Of a stretch of 64,000 nt of DNA, positions 38,001 to 46,659 are shown in pieces. Within the stretch, counting starts at the first letter, position 1. Every line of letters starts with the position of its first letter. The notes beneath the pieces were generated by a model. The model ran no database searches, was not told the origin of the DNA, and saw only the letters and a list, made by a program, of their open reading frames with translations. Source of the DNA: Branchiostoma lanceolatum (taxonomy: Eukaryota; Chordata; Leptocardii; Amphioxiformes; Branchiostomatidae); the NCBI RefSeq assembly GCF_035083965.1, contig NC_089722.1, positions 41,536,697 through 41,600,696 on the forward strand, read 5' to 3'. Made by a program: the position numbers and the translations under genes.

Positions 38001-41000
38001 GTATCTTCCGTATCCTGTCTTTCCTCCTCTTGCGTTTTTCTTGGATGGCCTTTTGGCGATTAAATCGCCGAGGGCGAGCACGAGCCTTCTTATGGAGCCC
38101 CCTCGTGGGTTCCTCCTTGCGTTGGCCTGCTTGCGTACCTTTTCTGGTGCATTCTGGCGTTTGTCCTTCTTTGCCGATGGGGCGCTTTTGTTGCTTTCGT
38201 CGCCTTTGTCGGTGAGGCGCTGCCGTGGCTGCTCCTTGTTGTTGGACCCCTCCTGTGGAGGGGTACTTCCGTTTTTTGGACGCTTCTTGCTGGGGCCGTT
38301 GACGGCGATGTCACGATCTCGCTGGAACTTTTTCTCCTTGGTCTTGAGGAGGGCGGCTTCCTTTCTCTTCTTGAACGTTTCCACGTTCTTTTCAAGGGTT
38401 TCCCGTTCTTCTTGAGGAAGTTCCTCTGTCTTCCGATTGAGGCCCGCGATTGTGTTGTCCAGGACATCTTCTGCTGATCCGTAGAAGTCGATGATCAGAC
38501 CCATCAGGGTGCGCGATGTTTCCTTGAGGGTCTCGTCCCAGCGGCGATCGAACTCTGGGTTCGTCTTACCCAACATGGGTTTCTTCTCGATCACCAGGCC
38601 TTTGGGGATCAGGTGCTCATCCAAGTACTTCTGTAGCGTCTCTCGGTGGAGTTGGTAACGGAGGCTCTTGTCGGTGGCCTTGATCAGGTCCTTTTGTAGA
38701 GCGGTGGTGTTCTTCGGGGGAAGGGGGTCTTGGCGTGCAGCGTAGATAAGTACCTTCCGTGCTGGTTCCTGTTCTGGAACGGATGTCTCAGATCCGTTCC
38801 GTTGTCTTTTCTTCTCATTCTTCTTCTCTGCTTGTCTCTCTTCGTCACGTATTCTTGACGTCGAAGTCTCGTGGCTGGATCGCTTGGCTTCTGCCGTGGA
38901 TACAGCATCCTCCCAAATTGTAAGGGTAGACATCAATGGTAGTTCTGGGAAAATGACAGCGGAGACTGGTATTCGACCGGTTTCGACTTTATTGTCTTTT
39001 TCAAGAATGACAGAGATCGGACCACTCCTCCTTTTATACCTTTTCTGTGCCTCCCTAGTGCAGGGCGCTCTAACTTGAGCTTAAGATATTGACCAATCAG
39101 CGTTAAGGGTCTCATATTGCCCTGGATATAGGCTAGGTTGCCCTGATCTGAAGGTCTAGTTCACTATGCACTAGCTAGGCTACATTGCTCTGTGTGCCCT
39201 CCAGGTCGTTTAGCCCTGACCTCAGTTGACCTATGATATGACTTCATCTATTGTTCTAGAACAATTGTACATGTCATGAGGGTCTTACTAAACATTGGTG
39301 GAGGAGGCACATTACAATTATGACGTCATGGTGGACGTTTACAATGGTATGCGTGTTTACAAAGTCAAGGAGAGTGGTCCGTACAAACAGAGTGAAGCTA
39401 AATACATGAACAGGAAGTCTGCCGCTAGGTGGCTTAAATACAGAGAATCAAGTACAAAATACAATCAAATTACAAACAAAGCATGAATGTAACAGACTAC
39501 CGAACTTTCTAAGTTAGTGCTCGGATCCATAGGATACTAGTAACCAGCAAATGCGAAGCGTAAATCAACTACAAGTCAAAGTGTTAGCGCCGGTTACGAC
39601 GAGAACTATACTTCTTGTCCCCTCATACCCTGGTTATTTCCAGTGATTCCAGGTTGAGTCCTTCTGGGTGAAGTGTTCGGAGCTGATGTATCCAGTAGGA
39701 TTCTCTGCTGAGTCGTCGTTGTCGTGTGAGGTCTTCGGTCCTGCCGTATGCCAGCTTCTCGAGTCCGACGACCTCCATGTCCGCGACGGTGTGGCTCGGT
39801 TGGTTGAAGTGGGCTGCGATGGGTGTATCCTTGTCCGTCTTGATGGAAGATCGGTGCCCGTTCATCCTGTTGGCCAATGTTTGTCCTGTTTCGCCGACGT
39901 ATTGTATGCCGCATTTCTTGCACTATATCATGTATATGATATTCCTGGTGCGGCATGTGATGTGGGCCCTGATGGTGTAGCGTCTCGAAGTGCGATGGCT
40001 TTGGAAATCCTTGCTCTTCCTGACGTATGTGCAGGTGAGGCACTTTCTTCCGCACGGGTATGATCCCGGAGGGATGTTTTTCGTGATGAAATTCTTGTTC
40101 TCCCTCGGGATCTGGGCCCTCACCAGTGTATCCCTCAGATTTTTGTTGCGGCGGTAGGCGATGAGTGGTGGATCTTGGAAGAGTTCTCGTGTTCTGGGTG
40201 ATAGTTGTAGAATGTTCCAGTACTTTCTGAGAATGTTGTTGATGGGTGGTAGATGTGGGTTGTAGGTGGTGACTAGGACTGGTCTGTCTTGCGAGGCAAC
40301 CTTTTTCTTCTTGGCTCCTATGAGTTCCTCTCTTGGGCGGTCTTGGGCGCGTTGTGCAGCTTGATCCAGGAGGGCGTCTTCATAGCCTCGATTCTGGAAA
40401 TGTTCTTTTAGCTGCTGTGCTCGTTCCCTGTATTTGGGTTCGTCTGTCCAAGAATGGTAAGTGTCTGTCCAATCTGTCTGTCCATCTATCCATCCATCCA
40501 TTCATCCATCCATCCATCCATCCATCCATCCATCCATCCATCCATCCATCCATCCATCTATCTACAACTATACAGTTACTACATGTATACAGCTGGAACC
40601 CATTGTAAACTGTACACTTAAACAAGGAGGTGAACAAGTAAGTGAGGGGCAAGTATCCGAAATGATTTTTAGTGGATCGACGTTAGCGCATTCTTCAGCT
40701 CAGGTAGTTGTAGAAACAACCTCTGGTTGCATTCAGTCTTTCTTCATTTCTTTCCACAGTGTCTTTTTTCCTGCAAGCTGCCGTAGCTCTCTGAGTATAT
40801 GTATTTCCGTTATGCCAGTCATAATATGTGTTTTGCCCTTATGAACTTCGTGATGTACACATAAAAAGTGTTCATTCTGTAAAGGAGCACTTTAAGGTCA
40901 CTGCTCTCTCTTGACGCGCGTGAGATTCAGAGACTCTTGGTTCAAAGGCACCTAGGGTCACTAACCGACGCTTTCCCCTGTAGGTTCGCTACGGGCTGGG

Positions 41001-43073
41001 GACGCAGCGGTTCCACGTGTGGTGCGACGGGCCGGTGAACGCCTCCCGCCCGACCGTGTGGCTGGAGACGGGCGGCGGCCACACCCTGTACGACCTGCTC
41101 GGCATCCAGCGGGGACTGACACGGGCAGGCTGGCGGGCCTGCGCCTACGACAAGCCGGGCATGGGGCTGTCCGACTACGGCTTCGCCAACCAGGACGACT
41201 CCTACCACTACCCGCTCATACAGGCCACAGGTGGGTGGGGCGGCTCCAAGCAGATGTTAGGGTAGACAGGACGACTCCTACCACTACCCCCTCATACAGG
41301 CCACAGGTGGGCGGGGCGGCTCCAAGCAGATGTTAGGGTAGACAGGACGACTCCTACAACTACCCCTTCATACAGGCCACAGGTGGGTGGGGCGGCTCCA
41401 AGCAGATGTTAGGGTAGACAGGACGACTCCTACCACTACCCCCTCATACAGGCCACAGGTGGGTGGGGCGGCTCCAAGCAGATGTTAGGGTAGACAGGAC
41501 GACTCCTACCACTACCCCCTCATACAGGCCACAGGTGGGTGGGGCGGCTCCAAGCAGATGTTAGGGTAGACAGGACGACTCCTACCACTACCCCCTCATA
41601 CAGGCCACAGGTGGGTGGGGCGGCTCCAAGCAGATGTTAGGGTAGACAGGACGACTCCTACCACTACCCCCTCATACAGGCCACAGGTGGGTGGGGCGGC
41701 TCCAAGCAGATGTTAGGGTAGACAGGACGACTCCTACCACTACCCCCTCATACAGGCCACAGGTGGGTGGGGCGGCTCCAAGCAGATGTTAGGGTAGACA
41801 GGACGACTCCTACCACTACCCCCTCATACAGGCCACAGGTGGGTGGGGCGGCTCCAAGCAGATGTTAGGGTAGACAGGACGACTCCTACCACTACCCCCT
41901 CATACAGGCCACAGGTGGGTGGGGCGGCTCCAAGCAGATGTTAGGGTAGACAGGACGACTCCTACCACTACCCCCTCATACAGGCCACAGGTGGGTGGGG
42001 CGGCTCCAAGCAGATGTTAGGGTAGACAGGACGACTCCTACCACTACCCCCTCATAATGGCCACAGGTGGGTGGGGCGGCTCCAAGCAGATGTTAGGGTT
42101 GACAGGACGACTCCTACCACTACCCCCTCATACAGGCCACAGGTGGGTGGGGCGGCTCCAAGTAGATGTTAGGGTGGGAGATCGTAACGTTTTCTGACTT
42201 CTGCGGCTGTCACTGAGAGAGAGAGAGAGACGAGGACAGAGAGGGAGAGAGAGAGAAAGAGAGAGAGAGAGGGGAGAGAGGAGAGAAGAGAAGGAGAGAG
42301 AGAAGGAGAGAAGGAGAGAGAAGGAGAGAGAGAGAAGGAGAGAGAGAAGGAGAGAGGGAGAGAGAGAAGGAGAGAGAGATGGAGAGAGGGGGATATGAAG
42401 AGAGAGAGGAAGAGAGAGGGAGAGGGAGGAGGAGAGGGGGAGAGGGGGAGATAGAGTCAACAACAATGGGCCTGTTTACTGATTAAACTACGCATCGCTG
42501 AAACATCTGCAAAACAAAACATCTGAACATGTGCCAAGCGCGTTGTCTACACAAGAACAGCTTACCAGTTAGGGGCTTCGACCTTTGACATATAACTCAC
42601 AATGAATCTCGCTTCGCATTTGCAGTTTGAGCCATAAACAGGCTTATAGTTTTGTCACTTAAGCAGAGATCAAGTATCACAATATCCAAATCTTTTATTT
42701 CCGAACATATTTCATTCAATCATTTGCCTGTTTTCCAGGCGAGAGGGGACCGTTCGTTGTTGCCGCCTGGGGAGGGGGAGTGAACCTGGCCTGGGAGTTC
42801 GCGCGGACGCACCGCGAGAACGTGACGTCACTCATTCTAATGGACTGCTATGATGACGACTTCGAGTTCCGGCAGGAGCGGTGCGTTAACTAGTGGCTAC
42901 CTCCATGTAGGGGGTTTTCGGCGTGTCTGTTTCTCTGTCTGTGTTTTCATAGTTCTCTCTCACTCTATATACATATATGTATATATATTATATATGATAT
43001 ATACATATAATTTCGAACCATTGATTGATGGAGCACACGAATGCTGCGTGATCTGCTAAACAAAACCTGGAAG

Positions 43074-43152
<79 letters not shown>

Positions 43153-44370
43153 CTGATAGGTTGGTTGGTTGGTTGGTTGAAAGATATCATTGGTTTATCA
43201 ATTTAATTTCATTTCGAAAGATTAACATGTGTGCTATGAAAGTTAGCACCTATTGAATTGTTCTGATATTATTTCCAAAGGTTTGTGCGTAACCTGACGG
43301 ATGCAGAGATGGAGAGGCAGAAGGAGGAGGATCTGCGCAGCCGCGTGTTCCTGCATGACGTCATCAGGACCGTGGGGGTGCAGTGGGGCCTGATGTTCAT
43401 CTTCGCGGGGGGCGGTGCGGACAGGGTGACCTTCCAGCCGCCCGAGTACTACGACGCCTTCCGCTTTCTCAACTCCTACAACGAGAAGTCGTGGACCTAC
43501 CAGTTCTTCGGGCTGCTCGATCACTTCCGCCGCCCGTATCCCTTCCGCAACAACACCGTCGGCAGGGACGTGCCGCTTTTCGTCATGGCTAGCCGGACCA
43601 ATGGCACCGCACAGGTGGGTCAGAGGGCACCAATCAGCTTCGAGCTCTCGAGGGTCAAAGGACAGGCATGGTCATAGAGGGTCATAGATCAAGAAGCATT
43701 CAATTTGCTTAAGAGCAGAGGTCACCAATTAGATTTGAGCTCTCAAGGGTCTATACATTTGTCAGGCCAGCATTAGAGTACCGGGGCACCTGTCTTGTTG
43801 GTGTGTCATTAAGCACCAGGGACAGGGGCACCAGTCTTGTTGGTGTGTCATTAAGCACCAGGGACAGGGGCACCAGTAACAAAGGCAGAATTTGGAGTTC
43901 TGAATCTGAATTTTTCAAGAAGTTATGATAAGCGTTATGATAATCGTTCTTTTAAGTAAGCCGCCAGCTTTACAGGCACGCAACAAACAACATGTAGCAC
44001 AATACATATCTAACCTGCTCAAATACATATATTGTCTATACGATAAAGACATACAAGTGGGTTCGTTTTTTAAAGATAATTTCGTTATCGAAAATAGACC
44101 TACCACCCACAATTTTTTACATTTTTTGTATCATGTATTCTTTGACTCCAGTGTGTCAAGAACCGACAGCCCCTGGACTCACAGGCATGCCGGGATACCA
44201 TCCGTCGTCATGACTACGCGTACGAGTACAAGCTGGGGACGGCCACGTACACGGACCAATCACAGGTCGCCACGTGTCAGGACTGCACTCTGGGTTTCCC
44301 GGTGGAGGAGTCGCAATGGACCACGGGGGAGATCCTCCGGTACTTAGACGGGCTGCCGGCCGTCGTGTAA
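32057..44370 (+). CDS. Multi-pass membrane alpha/beta-hydrolase-fold protein, probably inactive
   Basis: Eight exons: 32057-32296, 33419-33515, 34269-34441, 34900-35037, 40984-41230, 42739-42880, 43281-43614, 44152-44370. All have GT-AG introns, phases agree, and the sum gives 529 residues. The start is GCCATGG, a strong context. About 200 N-terminal residues hold roughly five hydrophobic helices ([95 protein letters not shown]). A hydrolase fold follows: [13 protein letters not shown], then [13 protein letters not shown], the usual DRPGxGxSD turn. The nucleophile elbow reads [13 protein letters not shown] where active members have GHSxGG, so the serine is glycine. No histidine is found at the expected C-terminal place. 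It is inferred to be a pseudoenzyme. Intron 4 carries a Penelope-like element and intron 5 a 76-bp minisatellite. Confidence 0.85.
33747..33833. repeat. Short foldback sequence
   Basis: TATATCACAGTACACATTGG and the reverse complement of CCAATCTGTACTGTGACATA pair over about 28 bases around a short loop containing TGGAATTC patches. It lies in intron 2 of the hydrolase-fold gene and is probably a small palindromic MITE. Confidence 0.6.
35061..36570 (-). repeat. Penelope-like terminal repeat, downstream copy
   Basis: The 1510-bp direct repeat pairs with 38932-40441 at a constant offset of 3871. It contains the 3' non-coding part and the GIY-YIG-coding end. On the minus strand near 35138-35103 it carries a hammerhead-like core: CTTGAAAAA, a GAC/GTC stem, then CGAAACCGGTCGAAT. 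Confidence 0.9.
35752..37965 (-). CDS. Penelope-like RT with GIY-YIG endonuclease
   Basis: About 737 residues from [20 protein letters not shown]. The RT core includes [52 protein letters not shown] and the catalytic [13 protein letters not shown] cysteine pair region (CGRKCLTC) precedes the GIY-YIG nuclease ([20 protein letters not shown], later HFNQPSH). This order, RT then GIY-YIG at the C-terminus, is diagnostic of endonuclease-bearing Penelope-like elements. The open frame continues upstream of the stated start, overlapping the end of ORF1 in another frame. Confidence 0.93.
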   Translation of the reverse strand: MVNLSDIPLTDTDILALSKGLNFSPSPTDLNRQQLITDLHAFFRRLRLRELFADHDKMETQKFKVKSKWTPPTHRDPALDTFIMAVEKEILEHKEPSPRLFKTNICSAEREALAELSRRTDIIIKPADKGSAVVIMKREDYIQEALRQLSNKDHYKHIDSCPTEEHAALVRTTLFKLLNEGTISEDEFNYLAPVHPRTPVFYLLPKIHKEGNPGRPIISANDCATERISEFADHHLRPLVQRLPSYIKDTTDFLQKLNKLGKISPTAKLVTLDVSSLYTNIPTEEGIQASREALQKNPSDVPTEAICDLLDRILNLNNFEFNGGHYIQVQGTAMGTRVAPSYANIFMGKFEEQHVYKRNLKPLVWWRYIDDVFAIWTHSEEDFKSFIKDLNTAHPTIKFTVETSTTSINFLDVTISVSEGAFTTDLYTKPTDKHQYLLRNSSHPTHCKRGIPFGQFLRVRRICSDEPKYRERAQQLKEHFQNRGYEDALLDQAAQRAQDRPREELIGAKKKKVASQDRPVLVTTYNPHLPPINNILRKYWNILQLSPRTRELFQDPPLIAYRRNKNLRDTLVRAQIPRENKNFITKNIPPGSYPCGRKCLTCTYVRKSKDFQSHRTSRRYTIRAHITCRTRNIIYMIQCKKCGIQYVGETGQTLANRMNGHRSSIKTDKDTPIAAHFNQPSHTVADMEVVGLEKLAYGRTEDLTRQRRLSRESYWIHQLRTLHPEGLNLESLEITRV
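37959..38933 (-). CDS. Penelope-like element ORF1, basic coiled protein
   Basis: About 324 residues from ATG at 38933 ([20 protein letters not shown]), right at the junction with the upstream terminal repeat. The N-terminal third is charged. The middle ([20 protein letters not shown] and [20 protein letters not shown]) is predicted helical. The C-terminal third is rich in Lys, Arg and Gly. It ends where the RT frame begins. A nucleic-acid-binding role is inferred from composition; I know no named domain in it. Confidence 0.75.
   Translation of the reverse strand: MSTLTIWEDAVSTAEAKRSSHETSTSRIRDEERQAEKKNEKKRQRNGSETSVPEQEPARKVLIYAARQDPLPPKNTTALQKDLIKATDKSLRYQLHRETLQKYLDEHLIPKGLVIEKKPMLGKTNPEFDRRWDETLKETSRTLMGLIIDFYGSAEDVLDNTIAGLNRKTEELPQEERETLEKNVETFKKRKEAALLKTKEKKFQRDRDIAVNGPSKKRPKNGSTPPQEGSNNKEQPRQRLTDKGDESNKSAPSAKKDKRQNAPEKVRKQANARRNPRGGSIRRLVLALGDLIAKRPSKKNARGGKTGYGRYAAANSSKQQGKQW
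38932..40441 (-). repeat. Penelope-like terminal repeat, upstream copy
   Basis: Second 1510-bp copy. It carries the C-terminal part of the RT/GIY-YIG frame (about 39623-40441), beginning within the RT thumb region, and the same 3' non-coding part with the hammerhead-like motif (39009-38974). Its outer end is the element's 5' boundary. Confidence 0.9.
40478..40562. repeat. ATCC microsatellite
   Basis: A run of (CATC)n begins about 20 bases beyond the Penelope-like element's right target duplication, still inside intron 4. Confidence 0.95.
41230..42175 (+). repeat. 76-bp minisatellite seeded on a splice donor
   Basis: About 12.4 near-identical units start at the exon 5/intron 5 boundary of the hydrolase-fold gene. 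Each unit holds GACGACTCCTACCACTACCC, then CTCATACAGGCCACAG (a copy of the exon end), then GTGGGTGGGGCGG (donor and intron start), then a TTAGGGTAGACAG linker. The real donor is at 41231; about 12 decoy donors follow. The unit length is not a multiple of three and contains TAG in the reading frame. Confidence 0.95.
42210..43165. repeat. GA-rich and TTGA microsatellites
   Basis: A 240-base purine tract (GAGA with GGAGA) at 42210-42452 lies in intron 5. A pure (TTGA)n run at about 43072-43152, followed by GGTT repeats, lies in intron 6. Confidence 0.95.
43769..43880 (+). repeat. Two-copy tandem duplication of about 47 bp
   Basis: GGGGCACCWGTCTTGTTGGT...TTAAGCACCAGGGACA is present twice in direct order in intron 7 of the hydrolase-fold gene. 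Confidence 0.8.
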
Positions 44371-45146
44371 ACCAGAAATACCTACAAAGGCCTTTAAAAC
44401 AAAGACACCACTGCTGCCTCCTTCAAAAAGAAATTGTCAGAATGTTTATGCGACCCTCGCAGAGTAGGCACTGACCCTGACCGCTCGTTGTAGATACTAT
44501 AGGCGGTGTAGATAACATCGTAAACCTTCCCATACATATGTTATGGTCTTAATGTACTTGGAAGATTGTTATTGATTGTTATCCTGTGCATGTCAAATTC
44601 CATTTGTATGATCTTTATCAGTAGGGCTGTGAATTTAAAAAATGATTGCATTATCTATTTTCAATACAGTCGGTGGCAGCATACTTATCTCATTGAATCA
44701 TTTTCTTGCCGCAATTCTTAATTCTATAGACTACGTTATTGATGGTTTAGCCGAAACAATAAACATGTGATGTCACTTATACAAGTGTACGAGTTATCTG
44801 TCATATGTTTGCGAGTAGGCCAGAGAGGGTTGTGTATATTTGCGTGTGTGACGGTATATGTGTAGGTGTGTAGGCTCCAATGTAAACAAGATGGTGGAGA
44901 ATACATGAAAACAAAACAAATGGTTCATATTATTTACACCAGCAGAAACTGCCCTCTTCAACTCTATCTTACATTCCAGGGAACAGTCGAGAGTCATGAT
45001 TTCAGACATTACTATAATAAACATGAGGCACAAAAAGTTCGGAAACTTAAATTTGATCAATCATTCCTCTGTTACTTTATTAACGGTACAGAATAATATA
45101 TAATTGGAAAGCCTTCACAAAAATACCAAACTTATAATAATCATGA
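44371..45146. other. 3' flank of the hydrolase-fold gene
   Basis: A probable poly(A) signal AATAAA lies at about 44758 (CGAAACAATAAACATGTG). No other gene seen. Confidence 0.45.
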
Positions 45147-45615
45147 TCCTACATTCACAAGTCGAACACCAGAGCTAACCGTGCGAGTCAACAAATAAAA
45201 TGTGCTGAAATTCCCCTTATGATAATGTCAGACGTTGGCAGGGGAATTTTGGCACTTTTTAAAGACTTACGAGCGACCTTAGAATTCGGTGCAATTTAAG
45301 CGTGATCATAACAAACGAGGCATCATTTCATAGGAAATTATTCAAGTTTTTCAATCATATACCATTATGCAAATCACCGAAAAAGAACGTGTGATCAAGA
45401 GACTTTTTCCTGGCGCCGAGGCAAATTCAGTCCGTTTCGTGAACGGTCGTTGCCTTTCAGAAGGGTCGTTTGGCAATGACCGTTTAGGATGGCAACGACC
45501 GTTCTGAGAGATGGCAACGACCCATCTGAAAGGCAACGACCGTTCACGAAACGGAAATTTGCGGCGCCGAGCTGCTGACATAAATAGCTCTGGTGTTCAA
45601 CCCACGAATGTACGA
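45147..45615. mobile_element. Foldback element with long inverted arms
   Basis: Outer ends of 31 bases (TCCTACATTCACAAGTCG... and the inverse of ...AACCCACGAATGTACGA) match in about 25 positions. The inner arms are better: CCGTTTCGTGAACGGTCGTT then GCCTTTCAGAAGGGTCGTT at 45437, and its complement ending at about 45555, about 39 bases with one mismatch. GGCGCCG lies just outside both arms. A related end (CCCTGGTGCTCAACCCATGA) is at about 46645. No transposase frame. Confidence 0.75.
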
Positions 45616-45979
45616 TTTAGCAAACGGGATATCATTGTAACCGGAACTAAGGTTTCTTATTATACATAATTCAATGCATTTTATAAATCATTCACTGAGA
45701 TATGCTGTCTTCTTCGATCTCTTCTAAAGCGACTAGGCAGCTATAATAAATTTAGATACCACACTACTTTGGGGTTTTTAATTCGCGGTAGGAGGGAAAA
45801 TGAGGTCTGTTATCATAGCGTTTAAATTCGCCGTTGAATCAATTCCTTGGTACTTAACGTTACATTAGAAATTATTTGTTTTCGGAAGCGCATATACTCG
45901 ATGTTATAGATCAACGCTGGAGAGGTTACGGCGAAAAGCAAACACATAAACCCGCCGCGAAAGTTTCAGTATCTACGGT

Positions 45980-46094
45980 AAAGTTGGTGACGTTCAGTTT
46001 CTTCGGCCCCGGTGCATGCTGGGTAATCGAACTTCCAACATGGCCGCGGCCGTCTGAATGAAAATCCGCTATTCGCTTTTCCTCTTCATTCAAG
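45980..46094 (+). promoter_or_regulatory. Probable TATA-less promoter and first non-coding exon of the lyase gene
   Basis: TGCATGCTGGGTAAT (46013-46027) resembles the ZNF143-associated core. CCAACATGGCCGCGG (46035-46049) resembles a YY1 site. Both are typical of housekeeping promoters. CTTCATTCAAG|GTACGT gives a donor at 46095, which would join the acceptor at 49560 just before the start codon. The intervening intron would be about 3.5 kb. Confidence 0.5.
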
Positions 46095-46359
46095 GTACGT
46101 AGCGACGTTGTCACTCGCATGTTTCACGTTATGAGTATATTCAGTGCTTCTCAGATCCACAGACGATCAGAAGATGAGTGGGTTACAACGTAATATCGAC
46201 GTTTTTCGTGTTGGTAGTTTTCAAAGCCCCCCCTCCCTCGCTCTAGATCTAACGTTACCGCCCCTCCCCCCTCTAGTACATCCGATTGGCATGGATACGT
46301 GGAACGTGGATATTAACAGTAACTTTAAAGATATTTCAGTTCAATTTCTGTGTCCAGTT

Positions 46360-46429
46360 TGTGCATGTGTGTGTGTATTTAGTTTGAGGGTAGCGGGGGG
46401 GGGGGCGTGTGCATGTGTGTTAGTGTGTT

Positions 46430-46463
<34 letters not shown>

Positions 46464-46477
46464 TGTGTGTGTGTTAG

Positions 46478-46520
<43 letters not shown>

Positions 46521-46537
46521 TAGTGTGTGTGTGTTAG

Positions 46538-46571
<34 letters not shown>

Positions 46572-46575
46572 GCGG
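46360..46575. repeat. TG microsatellite
   Basis: (TG)n with regularly spaced TTAG and TTTG interruptions, near the 5' end of the lyase gene's first intron. Long cysteine/valine and histidine/threonine frames across it are artefacts. Confidence 0.95.
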
Positions 46576-46659
46576 TACAATGTAACTTGTACACGTGTGT
46601 GTGTAGGGGGGTGTAGTCCGCAGTTAAATTGTGTCGCAAAATCAGCCCTGGTGCTCAAC

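Larger units (their letters stand above)
35059..40441 (-). mobile_element. Penelope-like element with terminal direct repeats
   Basis: The 5383-bp element is flanked by a 15-bp duplication (GTCTGTCCAAGAATG at 35044-35058 and 40442-40456). Read on the minus strand it has an upstream terminal repeat (40441-38932), a basic ORF1, an RT/GIY-YIG ORF and a downstream terminal repeat (36570-35061). The two 1510-bp repeats keep one register throughout with almost no differences; I noticed one (near 36046/39917). Terminal repeats of this kind come from tandem partial copies and are known for the family. The element looks whole and young. It lies antisense in intron 4 of the hydrolase-fold gene. Confidence 0.92.

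Noticed and set aside
35797-38415. Plus-strand open frames across the Penelope-like element
   Set aside because: Antisense shadows of the RT/GIY-YIG and ORF1 frames.
41230-42175. Telomere-like TTAGGG words in the 76-bp repeat
   Set aside because: One TTAGGG per 76-base unit, not tandem hexamers. The unit is explained by the exon 5 junction.
42128-42466. Ser/Leu-rich minus-strand frame
   Set aside because: Translation of a GA microsatellite.
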